Shown here piece by piece: positions 51,541-58,664 of a stretch of 64,000 nt of DNA (within the stretch, counting starts at the first letter, position 1; every line of letters begins with the position of its first letter). The stretch is from Acidimicrobiaceae bacterium (GTDB lineage Bacteria > Actinomycetota > Acidimicrobiia > Acidimicrobiales > RAAP-2), in assembly GCA_003133685.1 (NCBI GenBank), contig PKYQ01000026.1, positions 1 to 64,000 on the forward strand, read 5' to 3'. Made by a program: the position numbers and the translations under genes. The notes beneath the pieces were generated by a model. The model was not told where the DNA came from, did no database searches, and saw nothing but the letters and a program-made list of their open reading frames with translations.

Positions 51541-52374
51541 TCAACCGAAGCGACCCTCGATGTAGTCGAGGGTCCGCTCATCGGACGGATCGGTAAAAAT
51601 CTTCGCGGTCGGACCGAACTCGATCAGCTCACCGGCCCGATCTTCGCCCATCAACAAGAACGCACAGTCGTCGGAGACTCGCAGCGCCTGTTGCATGTTG
51701 TGGGTCACGATGATGATCGTCACCCGATTCTTCAACTCTCCCATGAGCGCTTCGATCGCTTGGGTGGAGATCGGGTCGAGCGATGACGTCGGCTCGTCCA
51801 TCAACAAGATTTCAGGCTCCACGGCCAACGCTCGGGCGATGCACAGGCGTTGTTGCTCGCCTCCCGAAAGGGTGACGGCGTGAGCCTTCATTCGACTCGA
51901 GACACTGTCCCACAGCGAGGCCGCCACCAGCGACGACTCCGCGGCTTCGTCGAGTAGCGACTTCTTTCGGATGCCGTTGAAACGAAGCCCCGACACCACG
52001 TTGTCGTAGATCGACATCGTCGGGAAGGGGTTCGGGCGCTGAAACACCATCCCGATGCGACTGCGCAAGAGCGTGGTCGGGAGATTGCCGTGGTAGACCG
52101 AAAGATCGCCCAAACGGATCTCGCCGGTGACGACGGCCCCCTTCGTGAGATCGTGGAGTCGATTGAGCGCTCGCAGCAGCGTCGTCTTGCCCGAGCCCGA
52201 CGGACCGATCAGCGAGGTCACCCGATTCGCCGTCACGTCAAAGGTCACGTCACGCACCGCGACTCGACCGTTAAACGAGACGGCCACGTCCGCCAGGCTC
52301 ATCGCCACCCGTTGGTCAAGCGCCGTCGTGGTCGAAACCGATTGCATGACCTTCATATCCTCCGTTGCATCCAT
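51541..52374 (-). CDS. pstB: Phosphate ABC transporter ATP-binding protein
   Basis: The 277-aa ATPase has Walker A ([20 protein letters not shown]), a PstB-type Q-loop ([20 protein letters not shown]), the ABC signature ([20 protein letters not shown]), Walker B ([13 protein letters not shown]) and switch His ([19 protein letters not shown]). It powers phosphate import through PstCA. The ATG at 52374 overlaps the pstA stop by one base (TGATG). The frame is open upstream inside pstA but not used. Confidence 0.96.
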   Translation of the reverse strand: MDATEDMKVMQSVSTTTALDQRVAMSLADVAVSFNGRVAVRDVTFDVTANRVTSLIGPSGSGKTTLLRALNRLHDLTKGAVVTGEIRLGDLSVYHGNLPTTLLRSRIGMVFQRPNPFPTMSIYDNVVSGLRFNGIRKKSLLDEAAESSLVAASLWDSVSSRMKAHAVTLSGGEQQRLCIARALAVEPEILLMDEPTSSLDPISTQAIEALMGELKNRVTIIIVTHNMQQALRVSDDCAFLLMGEDRAGELIEFGPTAKIFTDPSDERTLDYIEGRFG

Positions 52375-53309
52375 CAACTGTGACGTTCCCTTCTCATTCT
52401 GGCCGAAATCAGCCGACTCGACGTCGTCAGGATGACGACGAGGGCGACGAGGGTCAGCGCGACGCCCCACGCGGCCGCCCGTTGACTGGGATATTGAGAG
52501 TTCGCGTACCCAAAGATCAGCATGGGCATGGGTGTCATCGGCTTGAGGGGATTCCAATTCCAGAGGTTGGAGATGGTGGGACCCACGACCAAGAGGACCG
52601 GCGCGGTCTCACCCACGGCGCGAGCCAGGGCCAGCAGGACCCCGGTCAAGACGCCGGGCAGCGCGGAGGGGAAAACGACCTGACGGGCCACGCGCGACTC
52701 GCGCGCCCCCAGAGCGAGCGCCGCTTCTCGCAGCGAGCTCGGGACCGCCATAAAGGCGAGTTCAGCGGCCTTGGCGATGACCGGCACCATCAACATGCTG
52801 AGTGCGATGACGGCGGCGATACCCGAGTACGACTTCATCGTGACCACGAAGTACTCGTACGCGAAGACGCCGAGAAGGATTGAAGGCATGCCCGTCATGA
52901 TCTCGACCACGGTGCGCAAGAAGTTCGCCGGTCGCGACGAGCCTTGAGACAGATAGAGACCGACCACTACGCCGATCGGCACGGCCACCAATCCGGCCAG
53001 GGCGTCGATAACGAGGGTGGCGGCCACGGCGTTGCCAATACCCCCGATGTCATTGAGGCTGGCCAGGCTCGGCAACTGCGGAAGGGCGGTCAAGAAGCTC
53101 CAGCCGAGGAATCGAACGCCTTTGTCAATCAGCGCCAAAACGACCGAGCCCAACGGGATCAACGCGATGACCAAACCCACCCAGAGCAGGCCAGTGACCA
53201 CGCGCGAGACCATCGTTCGCCGCGCGATGGTCTGGGACGCCCGCAACTGGATGAGCTCTCGTCGCTCGAGGATGGGGTCCGGAGGGAGTCCGTTGATCGT
53301 CGAGGACAT
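52374..53309 (-). CDS. pstA: Phosphate ABC transporter permease PstA
   Basis: The 311-aa permease has six helices and PstA features: [30 protein letters not shown]-like [18 protein letters not shown], and the EAA loop [20 protein letters not shown]. The stretch [20 protein letters not shown] is typical for PstA. It forms the channel with PstC. It is coupled to pstC and pstB by one-base stop/start overlaps. Confidence 0.95.
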   Translation of the reverse strand: MSSTINGLPPDPILERRELIQLRASQTIARRTMVSRVVTGLLWVGLVIALIPLGSVVLALIDKGVRFLGWSFLTALPQLPSLASLNDIGGIGNAVAATLVIDALAGLVAVPIGVVVGLYLSQGSSRPANFLRTVVEIMTGMPSILLGVFAYEYFVVTMKSYSGIAAVIALSMLMVPVIAKAAELAFMAVPSSLREAALALGARESRVARQVVFPSALPGVLTGVLLALARAVGETAPVLLVVGPTISNLWNWNPLKPMTPMPMLIFGYANSQYPSQRAAAWGVALTLVALVVILTTSSRLISARMRRERHS

Positions 53310-54271
53310 CAGCGAGTTGCCGCCCGTCGCGTCAGCGCTCGAGCGCCCCAGTTGACGAGTCCGGTGATCACCATCAAGATCAAGGCGAGTGCCGCCAAGG
53401 CACTACCTTCTGACCCGACCGAGTTGCCGAACTCCACGGCGATGATGGACGCGAGCGTGGCGCCCGATGAGAACAAGGAGTGCGGCAACTGGGCGTTGGA
53501 GCCGATGACCATCGCAACCGCGATGGTCTCACCGAGCGCTCGACCCGTGCCCAGCACGATCGCGCCGAGCAGTCCGGTTCGGGCGGTCGGAATAATTACT
53601 TTGGAGAAGACCTGTCCGCGTGTCGCGCCCAGCGAGAGGGCACCCTCGACGACTTCGATCGGAACAGTCGCGATGACGTCGCGTGAGACGGCGACAATCG
53701 TAGGCAGAATCATGATCGACAGCACTATCCCCGCGAGGAGAATGCTAAAGCCGTCCTGGGGACCATTGAACGGCCACGAGCTACCGGTCAAATGGCTGAG
53801 GAACGGCTCGAGGGTGTTGATGAAGAACGGCACCATGACCGCAATGCCCCACAACCCGTAGACGACCGAGGGCACCGCGGCGAGTAACTCGACGAGCGAC
53901 GCCAAGGGACCCCGTAGGCGTTGAGGCACCTGGAATTGCAGCGCCATGGCCGACGCCAAGCCCACGGGAACGGCGAAGATCAACGCAATCGCCGTCGTCG
54001 AAAGCGTGTCGATGATCAGTGGGAGCGCCCCGTAGGGACCCGAGCCCGCAATCCACGTCCGCCCGATGATGAGATTGATGCCGTTCGACGTGATGGCCGG
54101 CCACGCCGTCTTGACGATGCTCCATACGAAGAGCACAATGACCGCGCCGAAGAGTGCCGCCGTCGCGCGTAGGACATACCGGAAGGGACGATCCGACGTC
54201 GCTGAGCGGCGAATCCGCTCAGCGACGTCGGACTTCAACGGACGCTCAGAGACGGGTGAGGGGATCGTCAT
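53309..54271 (-). CDS. pstC: Phosphate ABC transporter permease PstC
   Basis: The 320-aa permease has six helices and PstC motifs: WIAGSGPYGALPLIIDTLST, VELLAAVPSVVYGLWGIAVM, EVVEGALSLGATRGQVFSKV (EAA loop) and GTGRALGETIAVAMVIGSNA. Codons 14-27 contain a perfect 18-bp inverted repeat (54192-54232), discussed separately. It lies 31 bp after pstS in the same direction. Confidence 0.95.
   Translation of the reverse strand: MTIPSPVSERPLKSDVAERIRRSATSDRPFRYVLRATAALFGAVIVLFVWSIVKTAWPAITSNGINLIIGRTWIAGSGPYGALPLIIDTLSTTAIALIFAVPVGLASAMALQFQVPQRLRGPLASLVELLAAVPSVVYGLWGIAVMVPFFINTLEPFLSHLTGSSWPFNGPQDGFSILLAGIVLSIMILPTIVAVSRDVIATVPIEVVEGALSLGATRGQVFSKVIIPTARTGLLGAIVLGTGRALGETIAVAMVIGSNAQLPHSLFSSGATLASIIAVEFGNSVGSEGSALAALALILMVITGLVNWGARALTRRAATR
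54192..54232 (-). repeat. Perfect 18-bp inverted repeat at the start of pstC
   Basis: TCCGACGTCGCTGAGCGG at 54192-54209 is the exact reverse complement of the sequence at 54215-54232, with the 5-nt loop CGAAT between. It lies inside codons 14-27 of pstC (KSDVAERIRRSATSDR). In the mRNA it would form a very stable hairpin 71-111 nt after the pstS stop. No U-run follows, so it is not a standard terminator. A role in protecting pstS mRNA or slowing pstC translation is inference. Confidence 0.9.
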
Positions 54272-54302
54272 CGCTCCATCACCCGTCCCGTACCGTCATT
54301 GC

Positions 54303-55637
54303 CTAACTAAGTCCGAGTGACGCCTTGTTGTACGTCATTGACGCAATCTGCTGCTCGGCGAGCGAAGTCACGTACGACGGCAGCGGCACGTAGCCGTTGG
54401 CCTTGGCCACCTGCTGACCGCCCTTCGTCTGGACGCTCCAGTCCAGGAACTTGGCCACCATCTTCTCGGCGTTGAGTGACGCGCTGACCGAGCCATTCGT
54501 GCCGAGGCCATTCCAGTCCTGGCGCACGATGGCCCAGCTGTAACCCGCGATGGGGTACGAGCCCGACGTGGTGCCGTTCACGATTGAGAAGCTCGACACC
54601 GTTCCGTCGCTGCCTTCTTTGGGCGGCGTTGCGGAGAAGGCGGCGGCGTCAGTCGCGACGCTCGTGGGTGAGATCGCCACACGCTGGCCCTTAGCGTTGA
54701 TCACCAATGCCGAAGACACCGAAGAGCCGGTCGCCTTGGCAATCAGAACGTAGGCGTACTCAACGTAACCGATCGTTCCGGTCTTGGAGGTGACGTCCGA
54801 CGCGACGCCGGGGTTGCCGTAGCCACCAATGGCGTTCGCGGGAAGCTGACCCTGGTTGAAGGTCGTGTTCGGGTACACCTCGGTGCCACCGGGGGTCTTG
54901 TAGTTGGCGCCCTGGGTCGTGTGCAGGTAGTCCGAGAAGATGTACGACGTTCCCGAGCCATCGGATCGGAACACCGGCGTGATCGAGAGGTTCGGCAGAG
55001 CGCACTTGCGTGAGATGACGCGATGCTTCTTGTTCTTCTTGATGATCGCGATCGTGGGGTTGAGTTGACAGATCTTCGCGTCGTTCCACTTCGTGACCTT
55101 GCCGTCGTAGATGTCGGCGATGAGGGCCGACGACAGCGTGACCGGTGTCTTGTACTTCGTCAGCATCGGAAGGTTGTACATCATCGCTTCGCCACCGAGG
55201 ACTACGGGGATCTGCACGTACGAGTTCAGCGTGTGAGCAGCATCCGCGCCCGTCAGCAATGAGGAGTCGAGGTTCACTCCGTTACTCACGGTGCCCATGG
55301 GCACGTCCGAAGCACCCACGGCGTACGTCTCGGCGATGACGCCCTTCTTACCTGCGGTGGAACCGACCGCACCGTAACTGGGAATCTGGGTTGGAGCGTT
55401 CGCGCCCGATACGTTCGCCGCCTGGGTCTCGAAGGTCTGGATGGCTTGTGAGAAGAACGGGAAGTCAAATGTGGAACCGCCAATCGCCGGAGTCAGTGCC
55501 GCCGCGCCGTCTGATGCTGTGAAGTTCAAGTCCCCGTTCAGCGTCGCTGAGGCGCCCGCGGTACCGGCGATCGCAGTAGAGAGGAGTCCCAGCGTGGCTA
55601 TCGCCACACCGAACTTGCCTCGAAAGGTCTTCGTCAT
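54303..55637 (-). CDS. pstS: Phosphate-binding protein PstS
   Basis: The 444-aa protein has a Sec signal peptide (KFGVAIATLGLLSTAIAGTA, cleavage after GASA). The type 2 periplasmic binding fold carries PstS phosphate contacts such as GSTFDFPFFSQAI, the STAGKKGVIAETYAVGASDV loop, VFRSDGSGTSYIFSDYL and GNPGVASDVTSKTGTIGYVE. No lipobox is visible. TAGGAGGAAAG precedes the ATG. It is the first gene of pstSCAB. Confidence 0.95.
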   Translation of the reverse strand: MTKTFRGKFGVAIATLGLLSTAIAGTAGASATLNGDLNFTASDGAAALTPAIGGSTFDFPFFSQAIQTFETQAANVSGANAPTQIPSYGAVGSTAGKKGVIAETYAVGASDVPMGTVSNGVNLDSSLLTGADAAHTLNSYVQIPVVLGGEAMMYNLPMLTKYKTPVTLSSALIADIYDGKVTKWNDAKICQLNPTIAIIKKNKKHRVISRKCALPNLSITPVFRSDGSGTSYIFSDYLHTTQGANYKTPGGTEVYPNTTFNQGQLPANAIGGYGNPGVASDVTSKTGTIGYVEYAYVLIAKATGSSVSSALVINAKGQRVAISPTSVATDAAAFSATPPKEGSDGTVSSFSIVNGTTSGSYPIAGYSWAIVRQDWNGLGTNGSVSASLNAEKMVAKFLDWSVQTKGGQQVAKANGYVPLPSYVTSLAEQQIASMTYNKASLGLS

Positions 55638-55754
55638 TGTGGTCTTTCCTCCTAAAGAAAGTGGTGCGTATGACGAAAGGACTCGAGTTGAGCACGCTTC
55701 GCCATGGAGGACTTTAAGAGGAATAGGTAAACGCAGTGTGACGACGTAGGTCGG

Positions 55755-55787
55755 GTTAAGTGAACTTAAATGAAACTCAAGAAGTTC
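55755..55787 (-). promoter_or_regulatory. PHO-box-like direct repeats upstream of pstS
   Basis: On the minus strand two adjacent 11-bp units, GTTTCATTTAA (55776-55766) and GTTCACTTAAC (55765-55755), form a direct repeat like the PhoP or RegX3 boxes of actinobacteria. A weaker third unit, GAACTTCTTGA (55787-55777), precedes them. They lie about 120 bp upstream of pstS. Induction of pst by phosphate starvation through a PhoB/PhoP/RegX3-type regulator is the expected consequence. The regulator gene is not seen in the window. Confidence 0.65.
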
Positions 55788-55823
55788 ACAGAAAGGCGGT
55801 GAATCGCCCCTATCGCGCGAACA

Positions 55824-55991
55824 TCAGTCACAACAACTGTCGCGCCAGCCGCACGACGTGCACTTGAAGTGCGCGTGCTCGGGACTCAGCGACCCGCCGC
55901 AGTGGGGGCATTCGGAAAAGATGGCGAACCGGTTGGCGCACTCCAGTACGGAGGTCGCCGCTTCGTCGCTGGTGTTGAGCGTGTCGGACAT
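55824..55991 (-). CDS. Small zinc-ribbon protein
   Basis: The protein of about 55 residues (ATG at 55991; another start 16 codons upstream) ends with two Cys pairs, FSECPHCGGSLSPEHAHFKC followed by TSCGWRDSCCD. They form a zinc ribbon (C-x2-C, about 15 residues, C-x2-C) and an extra terminal Cys-Cys. The N-terminal part (TSDEAATSVLECANRFAIFS) is helical. No family name can be given. It could bind RNA, DNA or a protein. Confidence 0.6.
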   Translation of the reverse strand: MSDTLNTSDEAATSVLECANRFAIFSECPHCGGSLSPEHAHFKCTSCGWRDSCCD

Positions 55992-56042
55992 TGCACCATT
56001 GTGGTTTCTCACCCACGCTGACGCGGTGATTTCCATCACAAT

Positions 56043-57188
56043 TCAGTCGAGATTGGGCTCCCAGTAGGTAACCGGCTCCATTCCACGAGTGTTGCGCGCC
56101 GTGGTCAGCACCTCGGCTACGAAGGCAGCCTTCAGGGCGACGTAGCGCTCGACATCTCCCTGAGAGAGAACCGCGTTCTCGCGCTTGATAATTGCGTAGC
56201 GATCAACCAAAACGGGGTCCTCGGTCAACATGTCTCGCAACAGCCAGTGGTCACAGTGCGCCCGATTGTTCTCCACGACCAAATAGAGGTGATGTGTCGG
56301 CAGACCCGGCGCCTCGGGCGCCTCAAAGGCCTCGCGGCCCGCAACGTCCAAGTCGCCCACCCACCGGTAGCCGGCCGATTCAATACGGCGCAGCACCTCG
56401 GGCAGCTGCTCTTCGTTCGCCACGACCACGTCAATATCGATGATGGGTTTGGCGGCGAGGCCCGGAATCGATGTCGAGCCCACGTGCTCAATGCGTACGA
56501 CGTGGGGTTCGACGAACGGTGCGAGGTACGCGGCGATCGCTTGGAACTGACTCGGCCACTCGGGGTCGGCGTCTACGACCACGATGCGGTCCATTGAGAC
56601 CTCGGCGCGAAGTTGGCCCGAACGGTAGTGCGTGCGACAGAGCACCTGGTAGTGCACGACGCCCTCGTTGACGTCACCAGTGAAGAGCTGATTCCCCTCG
56701 CGCGCGACGACGCCGTCGACGACTCTCGCGTTACACCGTCCCTTTTGTCCGCACCAGCACGTCGATGTGAGTGGCAGTTCGTGGGCCCAGTCCGAAATGG
56801 CGAACAGGCGCGCCGAACCGGGGAAGAGATTGAGCAAGAAGTCCGCCGAGAGTCCAAAGGCGTGGACGTCAATCCCGAGATCATCGACGATCTGCGCGAG
56901 GGCGTCGACCTGTTCGACGCTCGCAAACTGGGCCTCATCGATCACCAGGATATTGATGCCGTCGCGACGGAGCCGTTCTATATGTGGCGAGAGATCACTG
57001 CCTGGTACCACGGCCTCGGCACTGGCCTCAATGCCAATTCGACTCGTCACCATGCCGGCGTCACTGCGGTCGCCGAAGGTCCACAAGGCGACGTCGCTTC
57101 GGCCCTGGCGCAGTTGCCAGCACAGTTGCAACGCCAGTGTCGACTTCCCGGCCGCCATGGTTCCGTAAGTAAAGGTCAGTTCTGGCAT
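56043..57188 (-). CDS. tdk: Thymidine kinase fused to a GrpB-family nucleotidyltransferase-like domain
   Basis: Residues 1-198 are a type II thymidine kinase: P-loop FTYGTMAAGKSTLAL (Lys15), Walker B with catalytic Glu in ILVIDEAQF, lasso region GLSADFLLNLFPGSARLF, and zinc Cys residues (TSTCWCGQKGRCNAR, CRTHY). Residues 199-381 are a complete GrpB/UPF0157 domain with the nucleotidyltransferase motif HVGSTSIPGLAAKPIIDIDV. The two are in one frame without a linker. An internal ATG at 56594, with GAGGT before it, begins the GrpB part and might also be used alone. The open frame upstream of 57188 is antisense to the next gene and not real. Confidence 0.88.
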   Translation of the reverse strand: MPELTFTYGTMAAGKSTLALQLCWQLRQGRSDVALWTFGDRSDAGMVTSRIGIEASAEAVVPGSDLSPHIERLRRDGINILVIDEAQFASVEQVDALAQIVDDLGIDVHAFGLSADFLLNLFPGSARLFAISDWAHELPLTSTCWCGQKGRCNARVVDGVVAREGNQLFTGDVNEGVVHYQVLCRTHYRSGQLRAEVSMDRIVVVDADPEWPSQFQAIAAYLAPFVEPHVVRIEHVGSTSIPGLAAKPIIDIDVVVANEEQLPEVLRRIESAGYRWVGDLDVAGREAFEAPEAPGLPTHHLYLVVENNRAHCDHWLLRDMLTEDPVLVDRYAIIKRENAVLSQGDVERYVALKAAFVAEVLTTARNTRGMEPVTYWEPNLD

Positions 57189-57296
57189 GGGCCTCTCGTC
57201 GTTGACTCGAACGACCAACGTTACCCTCCGCGTTATCGAAGTTATTGAGTTCGACGTCAACACAAATTGCATTTTCACCACTACTAGATTGATGAT

Positions 57297-57755
57297 GTGG
57301 ACTACACCGTTCGACCAATCGCCTACATCCGCAACGAGCGCAGCGAGGCCCTCGACGACAATTGGGACGAGATCGTCAGCACCGTCGAGCTCGCCCAGGA
57401 CGTCCCCGACGAGGCCCTTCGCGGACTCGAGGATTTCTCGCACGTGGAGATCGTCTTCTTCGCCGACTGGGCCGAGGACGTGCCGCCGGGACCGTGGCAT
57501 CGACGTCCGCGCGGCAATGCGAAGTGGCCCGACATCGGCGTATTCGCGCAGCGCAACAAGGACCGTCCGAATCGGTTGCTGCTCTCGACCGTCGAAATCG
57601 ACGAACTCTCGGAACGTTCCTTCACCGCGCGTGGTCTCGACGGCATCGACGGCACGCCCGTGCTCGACATCAAGCCGGTCTTTCGTTGGAGCGTGCCGAA
57701 GGGCGAGCTCCGTGTGGCGTCGTGGAGCGAAGAGCTCGGCGAGGACTACTTCTAG
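57297..57755 (+). CDS. TrmO/TsaA-like tRNA methyltransferase
   Basis: The 152-aa protein is a single TsaA-like beta-barrel domain: YTVRPIAYIRNERSEALDDN at the start, GLEDFSHVEIVFFADWA, IGVFAQRNKDRPNRLLLSTV (the family's RxxxRPNxxxxS core) and GTPVLDIKPVFRW. TrmO methylates N6-threonylcarbamoyladenosine at position 37 of tRNA-Thr with SAM. It starts with GTG. It overlaps the convergent dehalogenase gene by 4 bp. Confidence 0.87.
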   Translation: MDYTVRPIAYIRNERSEALDDNWDEIVSTVELAQDVPDEALRGLEDFSHVEIVFFADWAEDVPPGPWHRRPRGNAKWPDIGVFAQRNKDRPNRLLLSTVEIDELSERSFTARGLDGIDGTPVLDIKPVFRWSVPKGELRVASWSEELGEDYF

Positions 57756-58660
57756 TTCGCGATAATAAATCCGTTCAAGACTCGCGCCAACTCCGCGCCG
57801 TTCTCTTCCTGCAGAAAGTGAGCACTGCCCGGAATCGTCGTATGCGCCTGACCCTGAGCGCCGGGAACCTCGCGAATGAACTTCGCGTCCGCGCCTCGGG
57901 TGATGGCGTCGCCACTGAAGCAACAGAGAAATGGCCGCGTGAACGAAGCCAGCACCGCCCACGCCGCGACGTTGGCGTCGTGGGCCGGGTCCTCGGGGGA
58001 CGTCGGCACCAACGTCGGGAACTGTCGCGCACCTTCTTTATAGGACTCGTCGGGGAACGGCGCGTCGTAGGCCGCGACCACCTCCGGACCGAGACGTTCA
58101 GAGCAGCCCCCGGAGACGATGTTGCCGATGTGCAGTTCGGGCGTCGTCTGACTGAAGTCCTGCCACGCCTTGAAGGCCTCGCTCATCCGCTCGTCGCCGG
58201 TGGGCAGTCCCCCGTTACCGATGGCCACTCGCGCAAATCGTTCCGAGTGTTCCCCCACGAGCCGCAACCCAATCAGGCTGCCCCAGTCCTGGGCAAAGAG
58301 GGTGACGTCACGAAGTTCCAAATGGTCGAAGAGCAGTTCGCGGACCCACTCGACGTGTCGCGCGTAGGTGTACTCCTCGCGGTCCCTCGGCTTGTCCGAT
58401 CGTCCGAAGCCCACGAGGTCCGGAGCGACGACGCGACGTCCCCTAGCCACGAGCCCGGGAATCATGAATCGGTACAGGTACGACCACGATGGCTCGCCGT
58501 GCAACAGCACCACGATCGGTCCATCGCGTGGCCCCTCGTCCAGGTGGGCCATTCGAAGTGGCTCGCCGCCCGTCGGATCGGCGACGTCGGCGTAATGCGG
58601 TTCGAAGTCGAAATCGCTTAGTTCTTCGAAGTTCTTGTCGGGCGTGCGCAGTCGTTCCAT
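57752..58660 (-). CDS. Haloalkane dehalogenase
   Basis: The 302-aa alpha/beta hydrolase has the subfamily HLD-I pattern: VLLHGEPSWSYLYRF (as in DhlA), PDLVGFGRSDKPRDREEYTY, the nucleophile Asp125 followed by halide-binding Trp126 in LFAQDWGSLIGLRLV, an acid Asp251 after strand 7 (FSGDAITRG), and His281 in GSAHFLQEENG. Such enzymes replace a halogen on an alkyl chain by hydroxyl. The natural substrate is unknown. It lies just downstream of the sulfatase gene in the same direction. Confidence 0.9.
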   Translation of the reverse strand: MERLRTPDKNFEELSDFDFEPHYADVADPTGGEPLRMAHLDEGPRDGPIVVLLHGEPSWSYLYRFMIPGLVARGRRVVAPDLVGFGRSDKPRDREEYTYARHVEWVRELLFDHLELRDVTLFAQDWGSLIGLRLVGEHSERFARVAIGNGGLPTGDERMSEAFKAWQDFSQTTPELHIGNIVSGGCSERLGPEVVAAYDAPFPDESYKEGARQFPTLVPTSPEDPAHDANVAAWAVLASFTRPFLCCFSGDAITRGADAKFIREVPGAQGQAHTTIPGSAHFLQEENGAELARVLNGFIIAN

Positions 58661-58664
58661 ATAT

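Noticed and set aside
57189-57962. N-terminal extension of the thymidine kinase-GrpB frame to 639 aa
   Set aside because: The extension is antisense to the TrmO-like gene. The thymidine kinase begins with its own ATG at 57188, right before the P-loop region.
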